From NCBI GenBank assembly GCA_948567375.1, contig OX419758.1, forward strand, positions 63,021,965-63,085,964: a stretch of DNA of 64,000 nt, read 5' to 3'. This document shows, in pieces, positions 1 through 12,660 of this stretch. Source of the DNA: Lunularia cruciata (lineage: Eukaryota; Streptophyta; Marchantiopsida; Lunulariales; Lunulariaceae). Position numbers and translations under genes: made by a program. Position 1 is the first letter of the stretch; each line of letters begins with the position of its first letter. The notes beneath the pieces are model-generated. The model did no database searches. It was given only the letters and a program-made list of their open reading frames with translations, and was not told where the DNA came from.

Positions 1-2759
1 TCGTACTTCGGATTTGCTAAACAGGCCTTTGTAACCTTCATGTGTCGTCTCTCAATCTGTGGATTATGGGAAGTTCGCGATTGTCTACCCTCCACAAAAT
101 GGATGAATATGCTGCAACTGGAACTACTTATGCACGTTTGCTTTAGGGAACTGGGGAATGCTGCCTTTGCGTAGCAATTCCTCCAAGCACGTCACCGAAT
201 CTATATGAAGTTTGTGAGTGTCTACAATACAGAGTGGATCAACATGCCGAACCAAATTTTGATTTCAGCTACTTGCCTACAGATTTTGCGCTTTTCCAAT
301 TAATATCTGACTAGGAGCAGCGGAACTGAGGAAGCACGGTCGTGCGAAGCATGCTCTATTACCTGGGAATCGTACTGTCCTTATACATAGTTTAGCAGAT
401 TATGACTTCCCGTACATAATTCAGCAAACCTGTCGTTCACATCAATCATCAAACAGTTTCTTTGTGATGAGCTCAATGAGCCCATGTCATTCAGATCCGC
501 AATCTGTTTCCCTAAACACATGTCTCTTCGAGACCTAAAGTTCTAAAGGCTGTAGATTTGAGCTTAGTGGTTCAGACTTTGACGTACTTGACAAAGGAGA
601 AAAATGGGGAACCTTTGAGTCACAGCGTAGTAGGTACTTACAGGTGATCCGAAAATTTTTTGTTGCTGCAGATGAAGCTAATTGATTCCTTTAGTGACGA
701 CTGCTCGAGTCCGCTGCTATCTTTATGCATTTCCGGACAGCATTTTTGATCCCATGTATCTGCGACTAGTCCAGGAATGCCAACTTTTCAGTATATAGAA
801 GGCGGTCAAATAAGGAAGAATTCAGCCTATGATTTTTTCTTAGCAAGGAGATATATATGATATTTGTTGGTAAACGAGCAGTTTAGTATCCCAATATGTC
901 CGTTATCGGAGGCCGTGCCCTGCGGGAATGTACCATGTATCGTGGCCAGGTGAGCTGATTATCAATATACACTCAAGATTTGTCCTGTCTAGGTTTCTGG
1001 TGTGGCGAAGATAAGAGATTTCGTCCATCCACAGAGCCATGAGGGAATTTGGGCTTTTCTTTCTGAAAAGTAAGGAAATCTAGTCGAGAAGTGACTTTAG
1101 CAGTGTGTTCGTAAGGCCTGAGATGTAAACAGGTGGCAACGAATGTTTCTCAGATCGTGGCCACCACGATCTAGATCTCATATGGGCTCTCGGATGCTTG
1201 AGCAATTTGGGGTGAGGATCCTTGGGAAGAACGCAGATTATGGCTTTCGGTGATGAAACAGCACCGACGAGCAGGAAAGTTACTGAGACTAATGTATCGT
1301 ACAAGGTCACAGCATCGTTGAAATTAGAATGAATGCAAGACTGTTCAGCCTCAGAAATCAGAGAAACGTCGAACTTCACCAGAAGAGGAAACAAATACTC
1401 TGCAGTCACAATAAAGTGGAGGATTAATAGATTAGCTATAGGACAAAGCAGATATGCCGCACTCTAAGCGTGGAGCCATAGCCTTTTACTCAAAAGCAAG
1501 AAGATAGCAGGATACGTAAGCTGCTGGTGTCACTGACAACAATGGGATGAGGGAAAATAGCTCATTGCACCATTAAACAGACGTCTCCTTGATTATCCGA
1601 GCTGGAACCGTCCTAAAACCTGCTCGTTGACTGCTGTTATTGCATATACCATTTGCTCAGGAACCTGTGTCCGTCCCTGAGATGTTCGATTCGTGCAATC
1701 TATTAGCGATGAAATGGACTCAGTACGTCTTAGCAGTGACTACTTTATGAAAATCCTTATGAAACTGTGCATACTGCACATGGGCTATCGTAATATCAAC
1801 AACGGAAAAAGAGAGATTGGAATCGCAAAAGCTGAAGGCCTTTGTGAAGGAAATATGCCAGGGAGTGTCTACTTCGGGGACCAGCTGCCTTCTCGGTACA
1901 GAGAGAGTAGGTTGGGCGGTGCCGGTGTAGAGAAGAGGTTAAAGTTGAGAGTGAAACTTCAATCTCATTGGTTTTGGGCCCAATGGTCCTGATCAAGCGA
2001 CATTGCAGTCGCTTTCCCTACAAGAAAATTTCAGATGTTATTCATTATTGTGTTCAGCAGGTGACTCTGCATGAGAGATACATAAGATACATCGAGTGGT
2101 TTCAGAAACAGACATGTTCAGGCTGCTACGGGTGAAAGTCACGATAACTGCGGTCACAGTGAACGTGAAGAATCCCCAAAGGTATTCAAGGGCATATCTT
2201 CGGAGATAACTCTTAAGAATGAAATGAGATGAACTGACTTTGAGCCGCAATCCTGATCAGCTCAATGAAGTTCTGCTCACAGTGGTGACTAGTCTTGAAC
2301 AGAATTGGTCAATCGTGTTTGTGGATAGAGATGGTAGTGTGCGGCAACGATAATCAGCTGACGTCTAAAATTTCACAACTGGCGACCAACTGCTGTAGGT
2401 CCACAAGGAGACGACAAATAACAATTATGATAGGAATGTGATTGGTTACACACGTTACATTAGTCTATGTAGCATTGTGCTCGCTGTAAATTGCAGTTTA
2501 CAACTACTGCTAAGAGGACCACGCTTGGCTCGATGCAATCTTAATTTCTCGTCGGCATGACCGTGGGAGTACCTAATTCGACTTAGGGGCAAACAGATTG
2601 TGGCAGTTGTTTTAGAATACTGAGACAAACTTAGACCTTGCCAATTGTGTGAGGAAAAAAGTCGTTTTATACGTTCTTAGTTGTGTGGTGGATGAATAAG
2701 GTGATTCCGATACACATTTGAGGCAATCTTGGAGCTCCAAAAAATTAGTCTGAGACCCA
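1..2759. other. Unassigned sequence, no recognised gene
   Basis: I see no recognisable domain, RNA gene or transposon on either strand. The open frames (the longest about 109 codons on the minus strand at 1080-1409) have no motif and look like chance. Base composition is mixed and not strongly AT-rich, so this could be intergenic or intronic sequence of a host gene lying to the left. No splice-bounded coding exon could be supported. Confidence 0.5.
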
Positions 2760-2811
2760 ACGTCCCTCAGGTTGAAGGACCGGGGTCTCGGTCCTTCAAC
2801 CTGAGCGACGT
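2760..2811. repeat. Near-perfect 23-bp inverted repeat (hairpin)
   Basis: The arms are 2760-2782 and 2789-2811 (right arm begins CGGTCCTTCAACC), with one mismatch and a 6-base spacer. The flanking AGACCC/GGGTCT bases could extend an alternative fold. A stem this long and clean in otherwise decayed sequence suggests a recent foldback or a small MITE-like remnant. No target duplication is obvious. Confidence 0.7.
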
Positions 2812-3349
2812 ATGTTGCCAGGGAGGGGCAGATTATGGAAGGCTGAGTGTTTTGCCAAGTTTTTGTTTCCAGTAGACCGAGGCTTCATGTTCTTGAAGTA
2901 AAATTAAGGATCCCTGGAAAATTTTCAGTGCAAGAAAACAAGAATGACGACTTTGGACGCGTCGACCAGACCATACGTGATCATATTGAGAAATCAGCCG
3001 TCCCTCATGTGCAGTACAGTATGCTTCCTAAGTCGAATCGGGAAAAGCTATATCTACGCAAGTAGTGATGAGTGTATTCACAAGCGACACTTATAGGTAA
3101 GCAAATCTAGAATCTATGGGCCAGTGATGATTATACCTTGTTTTGAGAAGCTCGGGGCACAATCGCGTCAAAAGCCGGACGGCCACTTAGTTAGATGTGC
3201 GGATAGGGTGTTAATAGGTTCAAGCAAAAGGGTGGCCTGCTAGCGGCTACCATGGATATCATGGATAAATTTACAACGTGTTAATTGCTTGTCCATCTAA
3301 CCTCCTTCCATTGGTATAAACGAACTTTGAAAAGTTATTAGAGGGGTGA
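2812..3349. other. Unassigned sequence
   Basis: No conserved coding signal, RNA gene or repeat is recognised. A 72-codon plus-strand frame at 2847-3065 has no motif. Confidence 0.45.
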
Positions 3350-3414
3350 ATTGGAAGAGTAAAGAGGCGACCACATAGAACACATGAAGGATGGGAAGAC
3401 CCCATCATTGGAAG
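3350..3414 (-). mobile_element. LINE 3'-tail micro-insertion (49 bp) with 8-bp TSD
   Basis: The 49 bp at 3358-3406 match, in reverse orientation, the terminal part of the conserved LINE tail (the CGACCACATAGAACAC and GGATGGGAAGACCCC segments). They are flanked by the direct repeat ATTGGAAG at 3350-3357 and 3407-3414. The structure fits target-primed reverse transcription that stopped after about 50 bases. A SINE-like use of the same tail is the alternative. Confidence 0.75.
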
Positions 3415-4370
3415 TAGGTTGAATAAAGACCCTGATTACTGTGATCATTACATAATGCATATATGGAATAAGTGTTCGTTGAATTTTTACTAGTTTCATA
3501 GACAGGGACATGAGGAGCATATGTCTCTAGAATCAACCTGTCACCACTTCCATACACCCTGTGGGATGAGCTTAAACATGATTGACGCATATATAACGAA
3601 GTATAGCATGATTAAAGTAAAATCCAAATACAAGTCCTCCTAATCCGCTATTCGTATGAACGTCCACGAACATACCTACTATCTATGGAAAGGAAAGCGG
3701 AAAGAGCAAACGAATCAAGATTCAGGTGTCACCTCCATCCTTTGACATAGTACCTACGAACTTTACAATAACAGCTCGCTCGTGGTGTTGAAATAGTTGG
3801 GAGCTGAGTGGTTGACTTTCACTTCATCAATAACCAGTGACTGTGCTGCTCCGGTCTGAAATCAAGATTTCAATAGAAAGTTCTTTTCCTCTACTCCATA
3901 AGACCCTTGAATCTGACGTACATCGGTCACATGGCCGCAATAAACCAGTGACAATAGTCTGATCTGTTAGAACTTTAAGACTTCGCGATTTCCTTTACTT
4001 ATCCAGCTCCAAAAAGGGATCTCGTTGACATGCCGCCTTTATCTACTCCGGCTTTGCGTCTTTTAATTGTGTAGTCACTCAATATCCCTTCTCACGCGAG
4101 AACAATTACCTCAGACATAATTCGGAAATAGACTGCACCATCGTTCAACTGGTATGAAGAGTACTTACCGGCGATACGGTACTGTACACCTCTTCCCATT
4201 CTTGTGCATCATAGCAATGTAGAGGAGTCATCCCCCTACTCATGCGAGAACACATCCCCGGAAAGAATGTTAACATGAAGTCTGAAACAAACTTAAGATG
4301 CCTGGAAAGACAATGTTAATGTTCTAAGACAGTCCTGATTTTTTACCTCATGAATCTCCTATCCTAACCG
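3415..4370. other. Unassigned sequence
   Basis: No gene or repeat is recognised on either strand, apart from small chance open frames. Confidence 0.45.
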
Positions 4371-4430
4371 TGATGAAGTTGGGGAATAGGGAACATGCCA
4401 TGATGAAGTTGGGGAATAAGGAACATGGAA
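4371..4430. repeat. 30-bp tandem duplication
   Basis: Two adjacent copies of a 30-bp unit beginning TGATGAAGTTGGGGAATA lie at 4371-4400 and 4401-4430 with very few differences. This is a young local duplication with no evident function. Confidence 0.8.
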
Positions 4431-4500
4431 CACTTTACAGTTGATCGAGAGCTATGATTTGACCTTCAGAACAGTCCACACGCTAGAGTGTTAGGTTAGC

Positions 4501-4884
4501 ATGGAGTGTACTGTTGTATCTACAATACTATTCCAAGTTTCTCCACCACGATACGAAAACTCAACCAGATCAAGTCCTAGGGTCTTTGCTATAAAAGATT
4601 CATGGAAATTCCGTACATATCTTCGAGGAGTGGATTCTCCTTCCGAACATTCCTATACAAATGAAAAGCAATCGACGAGTTGGCTGCCACTAGTTCAATG
4701 TTCTCATTCACGTGTCTGGATTACAAGAAGTTTAGGGGAGTCTGAACTCATTCTAGATGTCTGTCATGTAGAACTGATCATGAGAGCTATCTCGGATTCA
4801 CCCAGCTATAATCCCGCCACTAAGCACCTTAGAAAGCGACACAATCAACAAGAGATATCTGGTGCTCATAATAAACACCTATGA
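4501..4884 (+). CDS. Hypothetical 127-codon open frame, not recognised
   Basis: An ATG-to-stop frame of 127 codons, one of the longer frames outside the retroelements. I recognise no domain. The product would be Ser/Arg-rich with no clear signal peptide or membrane segment. It has no intron signals I can support and no neighbour that suggests a role. It may be a chance frame, an exon fragment or an orphan gene. The following sequence (4885-5035) is unassigned. Confidence 0.15.
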   Translation: MECTVVSTILFQVSPPRYENSTRSSPRVFAIKDSWKFRTYLRGVDSPSEHSYTNEKQSTSWLPLVQCSHSRVWITRSLGESELILDVCHVELIMRAISDSPSYNPATKHLRKRHNQQEISGAHNKHL

Positions 4885-5035
4885 TCTGCTGATTGCGGCT
4901 CGTGTTCAAACATTTCTCGAAATATGGAATCTGAAATGTTCTCTCACGTGTTCTTGATAGCGTCGAGTTTCGAATAAATTTGACCTGACTAATTTGTAAG
5001 TTCAAACTCACGAGAACTTGACGAGAGTGAAATCT

Positions 5036-5102
5036 CGTACCCTAGACACCTGTGGAATTTCGTACCCTAAACACCTGTGGAATTTCGTACCCTAAACACC
5101 TA
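5036..5102. repeat. 25-bp tandem repeat, about 2.7 copies
   Basis: The unit CGTACCCTAAACACCTG (first 17 of 25 bases) repeats at 5036, 5061 and 5086, the last copy being partial. Differences between copies are minimal, so the expansion is recent. Confidence 0.85.
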
Positions 5103-6022
5103 TCGCATTGACGCTGTTAACAACCGATCTGGAGCTCATAAACACCTCATGATCTGTTCCCTCGATCTCTGTGGCCTTCACATGTTCCGGACAATTAATT
5201 GGAATCAGGAGTCCTCTCTTTCAGGTGTCTACACGGCAAACAATGTCAACTCTTCCACACTTTAATCCACTGTCCAAGATATAGGGTGGCCATCACGAGC
5301 GCTCCATAGCATCTATTCAACTCAAATTGCCTGCTCTCAGCACTGTCAAAGCAAATTGCTTCGACAAATGACATGTTCAATCCATCTCCTCTCCAATCAC
5401 TCGGAAGAAGAAGTGAAATCAACTATTTTTCTGTCAATCTTCTACTTCACAACAAGGTTCTTGGAGTCTGGTCTAATCTAATATGCATCTCCACCTGTAT
5501 CGAGACAAAGATATTTCTATCTCCACATTTCAAATCAACTTTACATGTTGAAGGTCAAGTTCTCTCATCGCCCACTCCACGTACCGTCCCCAAGATTAAA
5601 ATTTATGGAAGAACTTCTCCATTCGAATACATTGTTTAGCATGAATCTTACATTTAGATTTCCCAGGCCCCGAGATTGCACTTGTGGAGATTTTGCAGTT
5701 ATCCATAATGAAGGTTTACATAAGCGCAACTTTGAATCGAGAATTTAGAGACATTTCGGTATCCACTCATAATTACTATAATAATTTTAGAATAGAACGT
5801 GTTTACAAAATGGAGTTACCTTAAGTAATTGCGTTAGGTTCTCTGGTGTCCATTGCACTTACTACGAAGAAGAGCACAAGTCATTGACAGTAGACTCCAC
5901 TGTACTGTACTCGACTCGACAGGGATTCTGCCGGATCTTTCCGGGTATCTTTGAGCAATCTTCCCTCTGGAACACCTTGTGAAGGCCGTCTCAACTTTAG
6001 CAGTAGATAGCTATATATGGTG
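5103..6022. other. Unassigned sequence
   Basis: No recognised gene, RNA or transposon. An 88-codon plus frame at 5373-5639 has no motif. Confidence 0.45.
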
Positions 6023-6089
6023 CACTTTATGCGGGATTCCCATCCATCGTTTTTTCTACACTGTCGCCTTCTCCACTTTATGCGGGATT
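6023..6089 (+). mobile_element. Ultra-short LINE tail insertion (35 bp) with perfect 16-bp TSD
   Basis: The 35 bp at 6039-6073 match the extreme 3' end of the LINE tail (CCATCCATCGTTTTTTCTAC then TGTCGCC). They are bracketed by a perfect 16-bp direct repeat, CACTTTATGCGGGATT, at 6023-6038 and 6074-6089. It is the shortest member of the tail family here. The long duplication makes a chance arrangement very unlikely. Confidence 0.8.
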
Positions 6090-6540
6090 ACGATCTCACG
6101 TGAATGAGAAACGTTAGATCGCGAATGATTATTGTATATATCAAAAGAGAAAGGAGGATAAGACGAAGTTTACCGCATTCATTGCACGCTCTCTTGCATA
6201 ATCATAACCTCTGGATACGGGAAATCCAAGACCGAATAAGTCACACCGCCATTCACCGACCCAAAAAAGGATACGCATGTTATGTGGGAAGACGTTACCT
6301 TCCACACTAGTTAATGGCACCAAAATGCTCACCGAGGCCTTTTTATTATGGTCGAACTTGTCTCTACATGCTTCTTCTTTTTGGGGCATCATGATAGAGG
6401 TAAAGTATATTGATAGTAAAAAGATGAGACAACATATAGAAGATAAAACTCAAAGGCTAAGACGGGTTTGATCTTTACTAGTATCTCCCATGAGAAATCT
6501 GTTTCTCCAGATTTGTGACACGAGAATTCTGCAAGTAGGA

Positions 6541-6685
<145 letters not shown>

Positions 6686-7370
6686 CGAATCTAATGTGAT
6701 TACTTTAATGATTGCGTTATCTGATTAATTTACTAAGAAAGAAGAAATGATATTTCTTTACATGAAATAGTAAGCTCTAGTACATTAACTGATAAATATA
6801 TCGAACTCTATTCTTATAGTCCACTATTTCAGAAGTTAGAAGTATAATTGGAGCATTTAATTAATATATTCTACTCGTCGTGAATCCTGCATCAAGGGTA
6901 ACTCATCGTCTCAAATTATATACAACTTTACGTTAATCCATATGATTTAATTTATATCAGCATTCTCTCACTATGAACAATATGAACCTTTTTCCAATAT
7001 GAACTACTCACATTCCCTTGGCGTCAAAGAATAGTCTCCCTAAAGATATAACATATAACGTATAACTATCCTCTAACTTCCAGAAACATCGAATCATATG
7101 ATGTGGTGTAGCCATCATTGGTGAAAACGTAAACCTCAAAAGGAATTGTACAAATCTATTTGGGACGAAAGTGATTTTGGAAACCAGAATCTGCGACAGA
7201 TTCTGGTTCGATTCGATTGTCCTTCAGACTTCAGAGTCTCTACATCCTTCTCTTCTCTACTCTACTCTACAGTACACTTCTCTACACTACAAATACTCTA
7301 CTTTACATCAGAGGCTCTACAAGAAGGACAAAGTGTAGCAAAGCCGTTACGTCCTCACGTAAGAGAAGAA
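6686..7370. other. Unassigned AT-rich sequence with one short hairpin
   Basis: AT-rich with no recognised gene. An 11-bp perfect inverted repeat lies at 7182-7192 and 7198-7208 (AACCAGAATCT and its complement) with the 5-base spacer GCGAC. The 119-codon frame at 7146-7505 shows no conserved motif. Confidence 0.5.
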
Positions 7371-7392
7371 GGCGACCGCGTAGAAAAAACTC
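7371..7392 (-). mobile_element. Possible tiny fragment of the LINE 3' tail
   Basis: About 22 bp (GGCGACCGCGTAGAAAAAAC) match the terminal bases of the LINE tail in reverse. The preceding AGAGAAGAA also matches the flank of LINE copy F. I find no convincing target duplication, so this is weaker than the other tail insertions. Confidence 0.4.
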
Positions 7393-7812
7393 AGGTTGGT
7401 TTCTTCCTTGCCAAAACAGTGTATAGAGATGTTCTCGGCAGAGATCAGGATTTTCGGACCCCTTACCCGGCGGATCATTCTGACCTCAAATTGACAAAGC
7501 TATAAAAGCTAACTCTTACATAAAGCAAGACGAAGCAATGTGCAGTACATAGCTTCTAACCTTAAACGTGGCAAAAAGACACTAAAGTTATATAAAACCC
7601 GTCTCGTTCCATTCGAAATGATGGTGGGAGCTGTATCTGTGCTTTATCCAAACATATAGGAGATTTTCTCCAACCCTAGGGTAAGACTAGTTGCGCATTT
7701 TAGTGTTATCTCAGATTCAAGTTGAGCTAATAGTGGCAATGACAATGATCATGTTGAAGAATATAATGAAGTTTTCTATACACTCCGTGCAATTCGTTTC
7801 TAACTTTATAGT

Positions 7813-8361
7813 TCAATATGGATTCCCATTCCAAGTTCGAAAAATGGCGCCTATGCATCCATCCATCACCCAACAATATCCACTCGGGACATTGTCCCCC
7901 GTTTCTTGGAGGGAGTGATAACTATAACCTTCACAAAGACTGTTCCCTAAGAGAATGTTTGCTTCGATATCCCTCACCTGATTTTCGACAAGGTAACTCT
8001 CGACGTCTCCGTGTAACACTACCCAAAAGGACAAACATTCAAAGCATAAATAAGATCCAACATTCAAAGCACTTTTCAAACGTGATGAGGAACTGATACT
8101 CCCGTTGAATTGTATTGACTTACACAAAAGTAAAGGCCTCGTGTAGATGGATCCTATTCTGTCCTTAGTGAGCGGAACTTCACAGCCACGGAATATTGTG
8201 GTACTTGGCGTTACTACCATTCTGTGGCTAGCTTGAGTAGCCACGTGGTATTCTGTCCATCTCGCATGCCCAAGACGCCGGTTCCTCCGGCTGCGGAGGT
8301 GAAGCATGACAGGAGACAGGCGGTGAAACGTGACCGTGAAAAAGGTTACGCTGGTCACCAT
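7813..8361 (-). CDS. Unrecognised 182-codon open frame
   Basis: At 549 bp this is the longest uninterrupted frame in the window outside clear retroelement remnants. The conceptual protein is Ser/Arg-rich in its first third, with no signal peptide, membrane helix or motif I can name. Length alone makes it mildly improbable by chance in AT-rich DNA, but there are no supported splice signals, promoter or homologous family. It could be an exon of a decayed host gene. Low confidence. Confidence 0.2.
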   Translation of the reverse strand: MVTSVTFFTVTFHRLSPVMLHLRSRRNRRLGHARWTEYHVATQASHRMVVTPSTTIFRGCEVPLTKDRIGSIYTRPLLLCKSIQFNGSISSSSRLKSALNVGSYLCFECLSFWVVLHGDVESYLVENQVRDIEANILLGNSLCEGYSYHSLQETGDNVPSGYCWVMDGCIGAIFRTWNGNPY

Positions 8362-9184
8362 AAACTCTTTACGTAGTCATGCGGAGATATGGCCCGTATT
8401 GACAAAGTTTAGGAAGAAGAATAGTGGGACAAAAGCCGTCTAAAATTAGATATACGTATTTCAGATGTGATATACGGTATAGGATTCAATTGGCAAAGCG
8501 CATTCTATTTGACATTAGTCGGACCTTATCGACTGCTGTAGCTTTACAACAATATTGTACATTCATATGTCTTCAATGAGCGCATCAACACTCCAAATAA
8601 GTCTCCCCAAGTGGCTTGAAAAGCGAAATGATAACTCGTCGTTGAACATTGATCCGCATAGAGGAACTACCTGATGCAGTCATTCTATGCGAAATTGGAT
8701 AACTGTTATCTTGGAAAATAGATGATTTTACGCAACGATTTGATTCCAATACAATACCGTAAAATAAAAAAAATTTCATTGAGGTGATATATTTTTCCAG
8801 GTTGCTTGCTAATTCCTCCCACTCTACTTTGTAGAAAATTTTTAAGCTCTCCCATGAATTCCAGATTTTTCATTGGCAACCCTGAAACAATGTGCGGTCA
8901 TGGACACTCAAAACATAGATTGAAGTATGTGCGATTTATAAATTTCTGGCATCTTTAGAACTCGACGAAAAAACAGGTAGAATCTATCACCTTTCTTTAC
9001 TGAAGCGATTCTATGAAGTGTTTTGACTTCCATGCCTGAAGTTGTTCATGTATTCGTTGAGGTGGTCTTTTATAAATTCTCTATACTGCAATTTCGATGG
9101 ACTAGTTTGGATGTTGTAGGCTGTCTTGAGGTGTACCACTTAAAGTGTGCCGTCTATATTATATCTGAATATTGCAAAGACAAT

Positions 9185-9186
<2 letters not shown>
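8362..9186. other. Unassigned sequence
   Basis: No recognised gene, RNA or repeat on either strand. Confidence 0.45.

Positions 9187-9273
<87 letters not shown>
9187..9273. repeat. (TA)43 microsatellite
   Basis: An uninterrupted run of about 87 bp of alternating T and A, the second long TA tract within 3 kb. The open frame across it is an artefact. Confidence 0.97.
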
Positions 9274-9275
<2 letters not shown>

Positions 9276-11699
9276 TATTTTGACTTTAGTGCCATTCGTT
9301 AGTATATTCCTTTTCCGTTAGTTTATTGAGTATCCAGTTTGGAGCCTCATGTTAGTAGCATATTATTTTGAAACCTCTGCTGAATTTATGAATTTTCTCT
9401 ACCGTTATCACCAGTCATGAATCATGAGAATGTTACAAGTTAGTGATAAATTGAGCCCAAAAAGGTAACAGAATTAAAAGGGGACATTCAGGTGTAGAAT
9501 ATTGCATAAAATAGGATGAATATTTGTTGTAAAGATAGGAAAGGTAAAAATCTCAATCAATCAGTCTCTCTCTCTTTCTACAGGCTTGAAAGAGTGTAGA
9601 AGAGTGTCAATGATTTCTTCATTAGATTTCCAAAAATTATCCAAAATTTCCAGTACCAAATTTTTGATCCATCTGAAGAATATAATACAAATAGTGTTCT
9701 TCTATGAAAGAAGTAAGAAATGTACTTGGATATATGTAATCAAAAATATTTTCATGAACTATTTTTACGTGAGTAATGTCCATTGTGAATATGGATGTAA
9801 TTTGATATATAATCTGTACACATATCCATTTGGTCTATAAATTAAATATCTCAAGGAAGATCAAGAAAACACAAGGTAGCTCAAGGATGACAAGCAACCT
9901 TCAAGTATTTCTTCCAAAGAGGATCTTAAGTAGGAGGGAATGGGACTCTCAAGTGAGTTCTTTTATTATTGATACACCTCACCATTGCAGACGGTCTTGA
10001 TGGATGTCTCATGATAGCTAACAAAGGCATCAGAAGGATCTATGAAGTTAGCATAAGGACACCAACGCCAGAAATTCTCAAAAAACTCAATAGTCAAGGC
10101 TTTCCATCTATTTAGAAGAGTAACGAGGTATATATGATCAGCCTAAAAAAAAAACGTAAATAACATATGGAGATAGTTATAGAGTTGCAAAATTTTGAAA
10201 GATAAACCATAAGAACGTCATGCAATAAAGGACACTTCTCATTAGCTCCTTGAAGTCTCTCATGTACACCGTCCAATGCCTCCCAACCTTTGCGACAACA
10301 ATAAAACACCTAAAACAAATAAAAAGTCATTCAATTTACCAACATTGGTCTACCTTATATGATTCTCCCTCCTACCCTCCTCTAAAGAGACATGAGATCC
10401 AAGATCTAGATATACTCTCCCAAAATATGATGAGATGGAAATAAGACAATAATCCATGAACTCAAAAGCTCTTGGGTGTAACCAAGTAAGTAATGAATAT
10501 AGTTTTTAGTAACATGATTAATCCAACCCAATGTACCAACTCGTGCCACCCAAGTCCACATGCTCTTTCTAGTCATTGAATGCTACTCACACACAACAAG
10601 GAGTGATCCATTATTGCTTCGAGCACTATGTTCAACATGAAAAGGAAGGAACTAGGGGTACATATGTATTATCCTAAATAAATCTGTCAAGCAACTGGTT
10701 TCATATCTATATGCAGCTACTCAAATATAAATGGCATCCTCCTCGGTCATAAGAAACTCAAGCGTCTATTCTTTTCCAAGTACAAGCTCAATCTTTGATA
10801 AGTGTCGGAATGGTCTCCACAAGAGTTGTCAACTGAAGTCTACTTTTGTTGCAAGCACGTTGGGTGGTCCAACAATATCTCTAGAAGAGTGGTCAATTCA
10901 AGTCTTCTCCCTTCACATGCTATCTTAGTGATGCACAACTCCACTCCAATAAACTTCTCATCTCTCATCAAATCATGCGCACCTCTTTGTATGCATAAAC
11001 TGTGCTTCAAGCTCCCTTAAATAGACCCTCTCTATTTTCATAAGTATCCTCAACTACTCAACGCTTCTCTTTCTACTCGTATAGTTTGACTCAAGTACAC
11101 ATAGGTCCTCATCTCCAATGACTCAACTGAATATCCTTTGCTCTAAGGCAACCAGATGAAATGTAGGAACAACCACAACTAGTGTAAGAATAATATATAG
11201 AAGATCAACAAGAAGTGCAAGAACGTCAAAAGTAACATCTTCTAGATCCTAATCTTCATCAAAGTAACCTAATCCTAATGGCTGCGCGCAGTGTGATAGA
11301 AACAGCTTCTGGAAGTGGTTAAGGTCCATCTTTATGTCGCACGCAGTGTGATTCAAACATACAAAAGCTATACCCGAATAAACGAAACACATAAAGTAAA
11401 AGACCTGAATCGCTGAAATTCAAAGTCAATGCACAGTAGCTGAAAAACAAAGATATTCACTCTAGTAACAATACTGCTAGAAATCTTTTCATGAGCAAAG
11501 TTTACTCCTCGGTAACTCTCCTGCAAGACCGTCCGATAGGTCATGCACTGAGATCTACAAAATCTACAAGCACTAGAAACGTGAAAGTTTGGTGGATTGA
11601 TATTCACGTTATCCCAGTGAAACCTCGTCGCGGTTGTGGATAGAGTAACATGATTGCATGAAATTGAAATGGTCATAGATACGTGGAGTATTATGTATT
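9274..11699. other. Unassigned AT-rich sequence
   Basis: No gene or RNA could be supported. The sequence is AT-rich and its short open frames (at most about 100 codons) carry no motifs. The last few hundred bases may be old repeat sequence adjoining LINE copy A, whose 5' end I cannot fix. Confidence 0.45.
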
Positions 11700-12275
11700 A
11701 TTATTTGCAGTAGTCAGTTTGTAAAGTGGATGTGCAACAGCTTGTGTAACTTGGTTTTGTCTCCTGCCTACTCTACTATACTCTATCAGCATTACAAGAT
11801 CCACCTGCCATATATGACCTTCCATCTTTTGTCCATTACTACCACCCAAATGAGGAGCTATAGTTGGTGGAGTCCGTCTTTGCCCATGCTTTACTCCACT
11901 CTCCACGTTTGTTTGCAAGCGGTCTATCCACACTAGTTTTTGAGCATTTATAAGATTGTCTTTCCACAGATGTGTCTGATTCAAGTTTCTCTCTTCTCTT
12001 TGCTTTCTGCCAGCATCTTTCCCCGGGGTTGGTGCTCCCAAGTGCTGCTCCTTTGTTTGGTGCATCTCGTCTCCTTGCTCTATCAAAGGAGACTTAGGAG
12101 GGTCGCCCCATAGCCATCAGAGATGTTTTCTTGCATTTAGTATCATGCACCATTTGTCTTCAGCTTTGTCACTCCTTTTTGTCTTTCTTGTCTCCTCATA
12201 AGTATGCAATTGCAACACAAGGGGGTTGTGAGACAATTATTGCAAGCATTAGAGCCTCTTTTGGACCTCCACCCA

Positions 12276-12345
12276 AATTGGGTGGTAGTCCAAGTTGATG
12301 TCTCAAATGCCTTCAATACCATTTCTCGTCTAGCTTTGTTTAGAG
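12276..12345 (+). pseudogene. RT motif A segment of LINE copy A
   Basis: Translation gives WVVVQVDVSNAFNTISR, the reverse transcriptase motif A with its catalytic Asp (codon GAT at 12297-12299) followed by the typical N-A-F. The same motif occurs in copies B (40561-40596) and C (minus, about 23103-23150). The frame is lost upstream and is interrupted downstream by the nested LTR element. Confidence 0.8.
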
Positions 12346-12660
12346 CTCTTTGTGTAGCCAAGGATCATATCCTTTTTTGATTGCCTTTGTGCATACTTTC
12401 TATAGCATTGATGTTATGTTTGACTTGTTATCAATGACCTGATTGATTATTGAAGACTATGACAATCAAGAGCAAATCTGAATGATGAAACAACAAGGTA
12501 CAAGATAGGCCTTATGATGTGATATCGCAAAAGGTTGTATAATACCAATAGCTAGGTATATTAACTAGAGGTGAAAATTAGCTTGGTAACATCTAGAAGG
12601 ATGTTATGTATGATGTGCTTCACCTTAGATGAGTGAGAGAGGTGGGACACCTTAATCCTA

